From the NCBI GenBank assembly GCA_017619355.1, contig JAFZSO010000043.1, positions 1 to 38,346 on the forward strand: a stretch of 38,346 nucleotides of DNA, in the 5' to 3' direction. The position numbers and the translations under genes were made by a program. This document shows, in pieces, positions 18,875-26,222 of this stretch (position 1 is the first letter of the stretch; each line of letters begins with the position of its first letter). This DNA is from Muribaculaceae bacterium. GTDB taxonomy: Bacteria; Bacteroidota; Bacteroidia; Bacteroidales; Muribaculaceae. The notes under the pieces are model-generated. The model had not been told where the DNA came from. It saw only the letters and a list, made by a program, of their open reading frames with translations, and did no database searches.

Positions 18875-20542
18875 ATGAAGACCAAACGAATGCTTTCGCT
18901 CTTGTTAGCCCTGGCAGCCACTTTGGGTGCCAGCTACACCTGGGCATGTACCAATCTGCTCGTGGGAAAAAATGCCTCAACCGATGGTTCAACTATCATT
19001 ACTTATGCCGCTGATTCACATACGCTTTACGGAGACCTGCAATATCTGCCGGCAGCCGACCACAAGCCTGGCGATATGCGTGAAATACGCGACTGGGACA
19101 CTGGCAAATTCCACGGCTATATTCCCGAGGTGGCTCACACCTATGCCGTGGTGGGAAACATTAACGAGCACCAGGTGACCATTGCCGAAACTACCTTTGG
19201 CGGCCGCGAAGAACTTGCCGACACCACTGCCGACGCCATCATGGACTACGGCAGCCTCATCTATGTGGCGCTGCAGCGCTCCAAGACGGCGCGCGAAGCC
19301 GTTGAGGTGATGACCAGCCTCGTAGAGAAATATGGCTACAACAGCGAGGGCGAGTCGTTCTCCATTGGCGACCCCAACGAGATTTGGGTGCTCGAGATGA
19401 TGGGCAAGGGCGGCAAGGAGAAAGGTGCCGTGTGGGTGGCCGTGCGCATCCCCGACGACTGCATTGCGGGCCACGCCAACCAGTCGCGCATCTATCAGTT
19501 CCCCCTCAACGACAAGAAAAACTGCCTCTATAGCAAGGATGTGATTTCATTTGCCCGCAAGATGGGTCTCTTTAATGGCAAGGATGCCGACTTCGCCTTC
19601 TCGGCGGTGTATGCACCCAGCAGCTTTGACACGCTGCGCGGCTGCGATGCCCGCGTGTGGTCTTACTTCAACCGCTTCAAGGCTGGCATGGATGCTTATC
19701 TGCCCTTCATCAACGGCAAGAAGGGTGCACCGGTAATGCCCCTCTATGTGAAGCCCGACCGCAAACTCTCGGTGCGCGACCTGCAGAACATGATGCGCGA
19801 CCACTTCGAGGGTACTCCCTTCGACATGACCAAGGACCCTGGTGCCACTAACTGGTGGGGCGTGCCTTACCGCTATCGTCCCATGGACTTCAAGGTGGAT
19901 GGCGAGGCTTATTGTCAAGAACGGGCAATTGCTACGCAGCAGACGGGCTTTGTCTTCGTCTCTCAGATGCGCTCGTGGCTGCCTCGTCAGGTGGGCGGCG
20001 TCATCTGGTTTGGTGTCGACGATGCCAATACTGCCGTGTTTGTGCCCATCTACTGCTGCATCACCGAGATACCTGACAGCTATCGTGTGGGCAAGGCCGA
20101 CCTGTATAATTTTGACTTCGATGCAGCCTTCTGGGTGAACAACCTCATCGCTAATCAGGCCTACAACCGCTATTCGCTCATGATCGATGACATTCGCAAG
20201 GTGCAGAAGGGGCTAGAAGACGAGTTTGAGCAGAACCAGCCCGTGGTCGATGCCCATGCCGTGCAGTTGTGCGCCACCAACGAGGCCGAGGCTGTAGAAT
20301 ACCTCACCAACTATAGCGTGAACACGGCCCAGGATGCCACACACCGCTATCAGAAGCTGGCCACCTACCTGTTTGTGAAATACCTCGATGGCAATGTGAA
20401 GAAGGAGAAGGATGGCGAGTTTGAGCGCAATGCCGATGGCATGCCCGTGCAGCCTAACTGGCCCGGCTATACCCAGGACTACTACAACACCATCGTCAAG
20501 GAGAGCGGCGACCGCCTCAAAGTCCACGAAGTCGAAAAATAA
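18875..20542 (+). CDS. Secreted C69-family dipeptidase
   Basis: 555 residues. The signal peptide ends just before Cys25 (TWA|CTNLLVGKNAST). In this Ntn-hydrolase family the cysteine is the nucleophile exposed by processing. Other family motifs are DGSTIITYAADSH and GDPNEIWVLEMMG. It probably cleaves dipeptides in the periplasm or at the surface, serving amino-acid uptake. It is likely cotranscribed with gldE. The next 315 nt contain a mobile-element relic. Confidence 0.93.
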   Translation: MKTKRMLSLLLALAATLGASYTWACTNLLVGKNASTDGSTIITYAADSHTLYGDLQYLPAADHKPGDMREIRDWDTGKFHGYIPEVAHTYAVVGNINEHQVTIAETTFGGREELADTTADAIMDYGSLIYVALQRSKTAREAVEVMTSLVEKYGYNSEGESFSIGDPNEIWVLEMMGKGGKEKGAVWVAVRIPDDCIAGHANQSRIYQFPLNDKKNCLYSKDVISFARKMGLFNGKDADFAFSAVYAPSSFDTLRGCDARVWSYFNRFKAGMDAYLPFINGKKGAPVMPLYVKPDRKLSVRDLQNMMRDHFEGTPFDMTKDPGATNWWGVPYRYRPMDFKVDGEAYCQERAIATQQTGFVFVSQMRSWLPRQVGGVIWFGVDDANTAVFVPIYCCITEIPDSYRVGKADLYNFDFDAAFWVNNLIANQAYNRYSLMIDDIRKVQKGLEDEFEQNQPVVDAHAVQLCATNEAEAVEYLTNYSVNTAQDATHRYQKLATYLFVKYLDGNVKKEKDGEFERNADGMPVQPNWPGYTQDYYNTIVKESGDRLKVHEVEK

Positions 20543-20857
20543 CCCCATAATTAATTAGTGCCCCTGCGGGGCAGAAATCTTTCAAATCCAAGAACAAATC
20601 ATTTTTTGCTTAGTTTGTTCAGGGGTCGTTCTAACGCGCGACACAATCCCGTTAGGGATGGGCAGAAATTAGGCAGGGGTGGAGCCGAAGGCGAAACCCC
20701 TGTAAAAGTGACATGATATAATATATTAGCTCCGTTAGGAGCGGCAGAATCGCAAAAATGGCAAATACATACTTAGTTTCTCGCGAAGCGACTCCTTGTA
20801 GTGGGATTTAAACTTTTTGGGTGTTCATGGGTCTAAAGCATAAAATTGTTCATAGAA
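20543..20857. other. Intergenic region holding a REP-like hairpin and a MITE-like element
   Basis: No functional gene. TGCCCC-TGC-GGGGCA at 20559-20573 is followed by AGAAATCT, as in the RAYT element. The 174-bp MITE-like unit (20622-20795) is described separately. The last 60 nt lead into the DUF3108 gene and lack a clear TAnnTTTG. Confidence 0.65.
20622..20795 (+). mobile_element. MITE-like derivative of the neighbouring RAYT/IS200-like element
   Basis: 174 bp. Its left and central parts match the flanks of the transposase unit near 23.3-24.0 kb, including GGGATGGGCAGAAATTAGGCAGG, CAGGGGT...ACCCCTGT and GTGACATGATATAATATA. It holds REP-like palindromes ATCCCGTTAGGGAT (20647-20660) and AGCTCCGTTAGGAGC (about 20728-20742), each followed by GGCAGAA. 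The imperfect termini are GGGGTCGTTCTAACGCGCGA and TCTCGCGAAGCGACTCC. At 20758 the transposase start survives (MANTY), then the sequence jumps straight to the 3' terminus; the relic ORF stops at 20811. The interior was deleted, so any movement needs a transposase in trans. Confidence 0.75.
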
Positions 20858-21643
20858 ATGAAGAAGACAACACTTTTTAAATCACTGGCATCCATGCTGC
20901 TCTCGGCATGGATGTTCCTTGTGCTTTGTGCGCCCGCTGCCCAGGCCCGCACCTACACCACCGAGACCCTCAACTACCAGATTGTGTATCACTGGGGCCT
21001 TATTTGGAAACACGCCGGCAATGCCCAACTCACCGTGAACCGCACTGCCGATGGCAACTATGCCTCGCAGCTTGTGGCCCGCACGCGTTCGTGGGCCGAG
21101 AAAATATATAAGGTGCGCGACACCCTCAAGGTGACCATGAACCCCGATTTCACCCCCATCAGGTACGACAAGCTCACCCACGAGAAGAGCTATTATGCCC
21201 ACGATGTGGTGAAGTTCTCCTACGCCGACGGCAAGACCACCGGCCAGTGCACACGCAACCGCAAGAACAAACCCACTGTGAACATCACCCTGCAGTCGCC
21301 CGGCAAGGCCTACGACATGCTCTCGGTCTTCTATATGCTGCGCAACCTCGATTTTGAGCAGATTCCTGTGGGCAAAACCTACACCACCACCATTTTCTCG
21401 GGCAAGAGCAAGGAAACGCTCACCATCACCTATAAAGGTGTGCAGAACATCAAGCTGCGCGACGGTTCGAAACACAATGCCTTCCATGTGCAGTTCAGCT
21501 TCACGCAAGATGGCCGCAAGAAGTCGAGCGACGACCTCGACACTTGGCTCTCGACCGGTGAGGCGCGCGTCCCGCTCATGTTTGTGGGCAAGCTGCCCAT
21601 TGGCGAGGTGCGCTGCTATCTGGGCGGCAACCTGAACGACTGA
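20858..21643 (+). CDS. DUF3108 domain-containing secreted protein
   Basis: 261 residues from ATG 20858 (the upstream in-frame TTG at 20846 is less likely). A signal peptide spans residues 1-31 (ending AAQA). The rest is a predominantly beta protein of DUF3108 type, with features such as YQIVYHWGLIWKHAGNAQLTV and the terminal VPLMFVGKLPIGEVRCYL. The family is periplasmic and of unknown function. It lies downstream of the MITE-like element, which may supply its upstream region, and a terminator-like hairpin follows. Confidence 0.85.
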   Translation: MKKTTLFKSLASMLLSAWMFLVLCAPAAQARTYTTETLNYQIVYHWGLIWKHAGNAQLTVNRTADGNYASQLVARTRSWAEKIYKVRDTLKVTMNPDFTPIRYDKLTHEKSYYAHDVVKFSYADGKTTGQCTRNRKNKPTVNITLQSPGKAYDMLSVFYMLRNLDFEQIPVGKTYTTTIFSGKSKETLTITYKGVQNIKLRDGSKHNAFHVQFSFTQDGRKKSSDDLDTWLSTGEARVPLMFVGKLPIGEVRCYLGGNLND

Positions 21644-21663
21644 ACGCTGAAAAAATACACTTT

Positions 21664-21721
21664 CCAACCTCCTTCTCCCGTCGTTTTATGGCGTGAAAAA
21701 AGGGGGTTGGTAATTTTTTTT
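21664..21721 (+). terminator. Terminator after the DUF3108 gene
   Basis: CCAACCTCC (21664-21672) pairs with GGGGGTTGG (21702-21710) with one G-T pair, followed by TAATTTTTTTT. The loop is long (29 nt). Confidence 0.6.
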
Positions 21722-21752
21722 CAAAAAAAATGCACTTTTTTTTTAGGATTTC

Positions 21753-21783
21753 TTTGCTGGGTTAGAAATAATGCCTATATTTG
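21753..21783 (+). promoter_or_regulatory. Strong promoter of the 21849 gene
   Basis: TTTG at 21753-21756 and TATATTTG at 21776-21783, 19 nt apart, a near-consensus match. The TSS is near 21790, with an AT-rich leader of about 59 nt, typical of highly expressed Bacteroidetes genes. Confidence 0.85.
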
Positions 21784-21848
21784 CAAGTAAGAATGTAACA
21801 AACTAACAAATTTTCTAAAACAAATTAATTAATTTAAAAAACAAAACT

Positions 21849-22565
21849 ATGAAAGTTAAAGCTTTACTTTTCGCACTTGCTGCAATGGTAGGCATGACTG
21901 CAGCCGCAGGAACTCCTCCCGCTTCAACTAAGCTGTATGCTAACAATGTAACTCTCGAAGATGCTAGCGCCAAGGCTATCATCGGCATCGTTGTTGAGAA
22001 TCCCGAACAGCCCGACCTGTCCTTCTTCCAGTTCTATGTAACTGCTCCTGAAGGCTTCGAATTCGTTCAGTTGTCTAAGAAAGAAGCTGGTGTTGGCTCA
22101 CAGACTAAGATGAATGACGCTATTGTAGCTGGTATTGCTGCTGAAGAGAATGATGACCACAATCCATTCACTTGCACTGCATCACTGGAGAACGGTAGCT
22201 TCGTGCTTGGTAGCATGGGTAACGAACCTCTGGGTGTGTGCGATGAGAATCCCATTCTCTACATCGCAGCTCAGGCTACTTCAAAAGCCCTTGCCGGTGG
22301 TGACTATGAATTCACTATCAACAACATCGTGATCTCTGGTGGTAACACCGATCAGAGCCTCTATGGCGCACTGCCCGATGCAACCTTCACGGTGACTGTT
22401 CCTGGCACTTCTACCGCTGTAACTGACATCAACGCTAAGGCTGTTGCTGGTGTGAAGTACTACAACCTGGCTGGTGTTGAGAGCGACATGCCCTTCGACG
22501 GTGTGAACGTAGTTGTTACTACTTACACCGATGGCACCAAGGCTGCAAGCAAAGTTATCAAATAA
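21849..22565 (+). CDS. Small secreted protein with cohesin-like beta domain
   Basis: 238 residues. A signal peptide (1-20, ending TAAA|G) is followed by one beta-sandwich domain (about 25-180) and a C-terminal tail (VKYYNLAGVESDMPFDGVNV...KVIK) like the sorting-like tails of Bacteroidales secreted proteins. The central pattern AIIGIVVENPEQPDLSFFQF, APEGFEFVQL, ILYIAAQATSKALAGGDYEF resembles the cohesin-like domains of the 5141 and 7445 proteins. It could be a free-standing dockerin receptor; that is inference. A near-consensus promoter, a long AT leader, a strong terminator and more T-ending codons than neighbours suggest high expression. Confidence 0.78.
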   Translation: MKVKALLFALAAMVGMTAAAGTPPASTKLYANNVTLEDASAKAIIGIVVENPEQPDLSFFQFYVTAPEGFEFVQLSKKEAGVGSQTKMNDAIVAGIAAEENDDHNPFTCTASLENGSFVLGSMGNEPLGVCDENPILYIAAQATSKALAGGDYEFTINNIVISGGNTDQSLYGALPDATFTVTVPGTSTAVTDINAKAVAGVKYYNLAGVESDMPFDGVNVVVTTYTDGTKAASKVIK

Positions 22566-22596
22566 GTAGATACTTATTTCGACAACAACCATCAAA

Positions 22597-22625
22597 AAGG
22601 CTCTTGCTCGGCAAGGGCCTTTTTT
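22597..22625 (+). terminator. Terminator of the 21849 gene
   Basis: AAGGCTCTTGC (22597-22607) pairs with GCAAGGGCCTT (22611-22621), loop TCG, then a T-run to 22625. Confidence 0.88.
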
Positions 22626-22627
22626 CA

Positions 22628-22659
22628 TTTGCTTTTTATTCATCGTTTCACTATCTTTG
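22628..22659 (+). promoter_or_regulatory. Promoter of the 22691 gene
   Basis: TTTG at 22628-22631 and TATCTTTG at 22652-22659, exactly 20 nt apart. It begins directly after the preceding terminator. Confidence 0.8.
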
Positions 22660-22690
22660 CAATATATAAATAATGTAATGCGTAATGATT

Positions 22691-23224
22691 ATGGAAAACG
22701 AGAAAGAAAAATGGATAGAGACGCGCACCTCACTCATAGCGCAGTTCTATAATGTGCCCGCCAGCGAGCAGCCGCGCGTCGATGCCGTGGTCGACCGCAT
22801 GCGTCAGGTGGCCGCCAACTGCTCTGATCAGGGCACCTTTGAGATGCAGCTCATGCAGCAGGGTCTGCACCAGGAGTTCAACGACCTGATGATGTCGCTT
22901 GCTCCCTATGTGAAGCAGCAGTTTCCGCAACAACCGGGCAACGCTCCCGCCGGCTCGGCCGACGAGGCATACGTGTATGAAACGCCGGTCGATGAGGGGC
23001 AGGGCAGTATCTTGAAGGATGCCGGTGGCATGCTCAAGGACGAGGTGGTGCACGATGCCAAGGTGATGGGCCGTCGCACCGCACGCCGTGCCGTGCGTGG
23101 CGTGCTGGGCGATGAGGTGAGCGACCTGCTCTTCTACGGCACCGATGCCATTCCAGGCGTGCCTGAGGCCCGCATGGGCCGTTCGCTCTGGCGCCGCATG
23201 AAAGACTCCCTCAAAAAGAAATAA
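22691..23224 (+). CDS. Hypothetical protein, acidic N-terminus and basic C-terminus
   Basis: 177 residues from ATG 22691 (an alternative ATG at 22685 adds two residues). I do not recognise the family. No signal peptide or membrane helix is seen, so it is probably cytoplasmic. Residues 1-85 look helical (IETRTSLIAQFYNVPASEQPRVDAVVDRM). A Pro/Gly-rich linker lies near 85-110, and the C-terminal third is very basic (MGRRTARRAVRGVLGDEVS, RMGRSLWRRMKDSLKKK) and could bind nucleic acid. It has its own consensus promoter. The RAYT element lies just downstream. Confidence 0.8.
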   Translation: MENEKEKWIETRTSLIAQFYNVPASEQPRVDAVVDRMRQVAANCSDQGTFEMQLMQQGLHQEFNDLMMSLAPYVKQQFPQQPGNAPAGSADEAYVYETPVDEGQGSILKDAGGMLKDEVVHDAKVMGRRTARRAVRGVLGDEVSDLLFYGTDAIPGVPEARMGRSLWRRMKDSLKKK

Positions 23225-23280
23225 TCCCCACACTTCCCCCCCTCACTTTTGAGTAGCCTTCGGCTAGAAATCTCACAAAT

Positions 23281-24011
23281 GGCGCGAGACCCTTTGAAGG
23301 GCGGTTGGTCTTTTTGCGTATAAAACCCGTTAGGGTTGTGTGATTTTAGGCAGGGGTAGAGCGAAGCGAAACCCCTGTAAATGTGACATGATATAATATA
23401 ATAGCCCCGTTAGGGGCGACAGAAATACAAGGAAATGGCAAACACATACGTCCAAAACTACCTGCACATTGTTTTTCATACCAAACCTAAAACCACCGAT
23501 ATACTTGCTGATGACCTGGCTCGTGTTCATCAATATTTGGGTGGCATCGTTAGGTCGAAAGGGGGATTGCTGATTATTGCTGGAGGCATGACCGATCATG
23601 TTCATTTGTTGGTGTCGTTGCCCAAGACCATATCCCTCGCCGATTTTGTTCGTGTTATAAAAGCCGAATCAAGTCGGTGGATAAAGAGTATCAATCGTCA
23701 CTATTATGGCGCTTTTGCATGGCAAGAAGGATATGGAGCATTTTCTGTGAGTGCATCGGTTTTGCCAAAGGTGGTTGAGTATATTCGCAATCAACAAGAG
23801 CACCACAAAGTGATGACATTCATTGATGAGTACAAGGAGTTTCTTAAGGCGTATGGGATTGACTATGACGAACGGTTTTTATGATTCTGCCGCCCCTAAC
23901 GGGGCTAGGCTAGTATATCCAATTCTGTTAACAGGGGTTACGCCTGCGGCTTCACCCCTGCCTAAATTCTGCCCATCCCTTACGGGATTGTTTCGCGCGA
24001 AGCGCGACTCC
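23281..24011 (+). mobile_element. IS200-like/RAYT transposase element with inverted REP-like flanks
   Basis: The transposase at 23435 is bracketed by related sequence in opposite orientations. On the left are ACCCGTTAGGGT (about 23326-23337), CAGGGGT...ACCCCTG (23351-23377) and AGCCCCGTTAGGGGC (about 23403-23417). On the right, inverted, are GCCCCTAACGGGGCT (about 23892-23906), the CAGGGGT/ACCCCTG pair (23932-23960) and ATCCCTTACGGGAT (about 23975-23989). The palindromes are mostly followed by an AGAAAT-like tail (AGAATT or AGAATC on the right side). A further REP-like hairpin (TAGCC-TTC-GGCTA) precedes it at 23255-23267. The right terminus matches the end of the MITE-like unit at 20795. The exact left boundary is uncertain. 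Confidence 0.72.
23435..23884 (+). CDS. IS200-like / REP-associated tyrosine (Y1 HUH) transposase
   Basis: 149 residues, the standard length of a single-domain Y1 transposase. The HUH motif is in GGMTDHVHLLVSLP (HVH near residues 60-62). The candidate catalytic Tyr is in VVEYIRNQQEHH near residue 119. Such enzymes cut and rejoin single-stranded DNA at hairpins near the element ends. There is no accessory tnpB. The gene appears intact. Surrounding REP-like palindromes and a non-autonomous relative about 2.6 kb away suggest it belongs to a hairpin-mobilising family. Confidence 0.9.
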   Translation: MANTYVQNYLHIVFHTKPKTTDILADDLARVHQYLGGIVRSKGGLLIIAGGMTDHVHLLVSLPKTISLADFVRVIKAESSRWIKSINRHYYGAFAWQEGYGAFSVSASVLPKVVEYIRNQQEHHKVMTFIDEYKEFLKAYGIDYDERFL

Positions 24012-24060
24012 ATGAAGAGTGCAAATCGCAAATTTATTTGCATTTGCGGGTTGTAAATGC

Positions 24061-24090
24061 TATCTTTGAGGTCTGAAGACCTCGAAGATA
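24061..24090. promoter_or_regulatory. Palindrome overlapping an upstream speA promoter
   Basis: TATCTTTGAGGTC (24061-24073), loop TGAA, GACCTCGAAGATA (24078-24090): a 13-bp stem with one T-G pair. Its left arm contains the -7 sequence TATCTTTG (24061-24068), with TTTG at 24037-24040 exactly 20 nt upstream. It could be an operator or an RNA hairpin. Confidence 0.45.
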
Positions 24091-24118
24091 GGTTGCACCT
24101 CGGAAAAACAAAACAAGT

Positions 24119-24150
24119 TTTGATTTTTCGCTCGGATTACACTATCTTTG
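24119..24150 (+). promoter_or_regulatory. Proximal promoter of speA
   Basis: TTTG at 24119-24122 and TATCTTTG at 24143-24150, 20 nt apart. The TSS near 24157 gives a leader of about 29 nt to the TTG start. Confidence 0.8.
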
Positions 24151-24185
24151 TGTTTTTATTGTTGAACCTTTAAATTGTCAGGAAA

Positions 24186-26105
24186 TTGTCGAGCATCAAC
24201 AAATGGCGCATCGAGGACAGCGCCGAACTCTACAACATTCAAGGATGGGGATTGAAATACTTCTCCATCAACGAGAAAGGACACATGCAAGTGAAGCCCA
24301 AGCAGACGTGCGTGGCTGTCGACCTCATCGATGTCATGGACGAACTGCGGGCGCGTAACATCACCTCGCCCATACTGTTGCGTTTCCCCGATATCCTCGA
24401 TAACCGCATCGAGAAGATTTCGAGCTGCTTCAAAAAGGCGGCTAAGGAATATGAGTACAAGGCCGAGAACTTTGTGATTTATCCCATCAAGGTGAACCAG
24501 ATGCGTCAGGTGGTGGAGGAGATTGTGGGCCATGGCAAGAAGTTCAACATTGGCCTGGAGGCGGGTTCCAAACCTGAGCTCCACGCTGTGCTTGCCATCA
24601 ATATGGCCGACATCAGCGCCAACTCGCTCATCATCTGCAACGGCTACAAGGACAAGGGCTATGTGGAACTGGCTCTGCTGGCGCAGAAGATGGGACGCCG
24701 CATCTTCCTGGTGGTTGAGAAACCCAACGAGCTGAAACTCATTGCCGATGTTGCCAAGCGCCTGGGCATCAGGCCCAATGTGGGCGTGCGCATCAAGCTC
24801 TCGAGCAGTGGTAGCGGCAAGTGGGAGGAGAGCGGCGGCGACCGCAGCAAGTTCGGCCTGAACACGAGCGAACTGTTCACGGCTCTCGACTTCCTGAAGG
24901 AGAACAAGATGATGGACTGCCTGAAGCTCATCCACTTCCACATAGGCAGTCAGGTGACCAAGATACGCCGCATCAAGAATGCGCTGCGCGAGGCTTCGCA
25001 ATTCTATGTGCAGCTCACCAAGATGGGCTTTGAGCTCGACTTTGTTGACATTGGCGGCGGACTGGGCGTGGACTACGACGGTTCGCGCAACAGCGCCAGC
25101 GGACACTCGATGAACTACACCATTCAGGAGTATGTGAACGATGCCGTCTATACCTTTGTGGATGCCTGCGAGAAGAACGCCATCAAGCACCCCAACATCA
25201 TCAACGAGAGCGGCCGCTCGCTCACGGCGCACCACAGCATTCTGGTGCTCGAGGCATTGGAAACCGCCGGACTGCCCGAGTGGGACGACAAGAACGATAC
25301 GGTGAACGAGGGCGATAACGAGCTGGTGAAGGACATTTATGAGATTTACGACAAAATCAATAAGGGCCGACTGCTTGAGGACTGGCACGACGCGCTCCAG
25401 ATTCGCGAGGAGGCTCTCGACCGCTTCAGCCTGGGCCTCATCGACCTGCGCACACGCGCGCTGGTCGAGAAACTCTTCTGGTCCATTGCCCGCGAGGTGC
25501 ACCTCATCACCAACGACATGAAGCACGCCCCCGAGGAACTGCGCAGCGTGTCGAAGATGTTGCCTGAGAAATACTTCTGCAACTTCTCGCTGTTCCAGTC
25601 GCTGCCCGACTCGTGGGCCATCGACCAGGTGTTCCCCGTGGTGCCGCTGGCACGCCTTAACGAGTGGCCTTCGCGCATGGCAACCATTCAAGACATCACT
25701 TGCGACAGCGATGGCAAGATTGCCAATTTCACTTCGTCGTCGGGCCTGTCGCACGCACTGCCGGTGCATAGCCTCAAGCCGGGTGAGCACTATTATCTGG
25801 GCGTGTTCATGGTAGGTGCCTATCAGGAGATTCTGGGCGATATGCACAACCTGTTTGGCGACACCAATGCCGTGCACATCGATGTGTTTAAGGACCACTA
25901 CGAGATTGACCAGGTGATTGACGGTGAGACCGTTGCCGAGGTGCTCGACTATGTGCAGTTCAGCCCCAAGCAGCTGGTGCGCAATGTGGAGTCGTGGGTG
26001 TCGGAGTCAATCCGCACCGGCAAGATCACGAGCGAAGAGGGCAACGACTTTGTGCGCAACTTCCGCTCGGGCCTCTATGGCTACACCTATCTCGAGAAAG
26101 AATAA
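24186..26105 (+). CDS. speA: Biosynthetic arginine decarboxylase
   Basis: 639 residues. It decarboxylates arginine to agmatine with PLP, the first step of the agmatine route to polyamines. The PLP lysine is in FVIYPIKVNQ near Lys102. Other motifs are GLEAGSKPEL, HFHIGSQ and DIGGGLGVDYDGS of the alanine-racemase-like barrel. The beta domain carries NESGRSLTAHHS, and the C-terminus contains GVFMVGAYQEILGDMHNLFGD. The start is TTG at 24186: an in-frame TAA lies at 24171 and no ATG precedes the conserved KWRIEDSAELYNI, so TTG is the only reasonable choice. It is monocistronic. Confidence 0.95.
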   Translation: MSSINKWRIEDSAELYNIQGWGLKYFSINEKGHMQVKPKQTCVAVDLIDVMDELRARNITSPILLRFPDILDNRIEKISSCFKKAAKEYEYKAENFVIYPIKVNQMRQVVEEIVGHGKKFNIGLEAGSKPELHAVLAINMADISANSLIICNGYKDKGYVELALLAQKMGRRIFLVVEKPNELKLIADVAKRLGIRPNVGVRIKLSSSGSGKWEESGGDRSKFGLNTSELFTALDFLKENKMMDCLKLIHFHIGSQVTKIRRIKNALREASQFYVQLTKMGFELDFVDIGGGLGVDYDGSRNSASGHSMNYTIQEYVNDAVYTFVDACEKNAIKHPNIINESGRSLTAHHSILVLEALETAGLPEWDDKNDTVNEGDNELVKDIYEIYDKINKGRLLEDWHDALQIREEALDRFSLGLIDLRTRALVEKLFWSIAREVHLITNDMKHAPEELRSVSKMLPEKYFCNFSLFQSLPDSWAIDQVFPVVPLARLNEWPSRMATIQDITCDSDGKIANFTSSSGLSHALPVHSLKPGEHYYLGVFMVGAYQEILGDMHNLFGDTNAVHIDVFKDHYEIDQVIDGETVAEVLDYVQFSPKQLVRNVESWVSESIRTGKITSEEGNDFVRNFRSGLYGYTYLEKE

Positions 26106-26222
26106 CTGCACACGACTAAATTCTAAACTCTCAACCATCAACTCTAAACTCTAAACCCCTGCGAAGCAGGGTTTAAACCCTAAACCTCAAGTTTCTAAAG
26201 CTTTAGAAACTTGAATACAAAA
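26106..26222. repeat. Simple-repeat spacer with a perfect 26-bp palindrome before truA
   Basis: Words of the type AACTCTAAACTCTAAAC are followed by an AAACCC-CTGC/GCAG-GGTTT hairpin (near 26154-26175), then the perfect 26-bp palindrome at 26188-26213 whose half-site is CAAGTTTCTAAAG. It ends 9 nt before the truA ATG. No TAnnTTTG is seen. Confidence 0.6.

Larger units (their letters stand above)
23885..24185. other. Intergenic: right flank of the RAYT element and tandem promoter region of speA
   Basis: 23885-24011 is the inverted right flank of the mobile element. 24037-24150 holds two promoter matches, one overlapping an imperfect palindrome (24061-24090), and an AAAAACAAAAC/GTTTTGATTTTT inverted repeat (24105-24128) between two copies of CTCGGA. 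No gene. Confidence 0.7.

Noticed and set aside
24156-25898. 580-codon open frame on the minus strand
   Set aside because: Antisense shadow of speA, which has clear family motifs. The predicted product is His/Val/Leu-rich with no domain.
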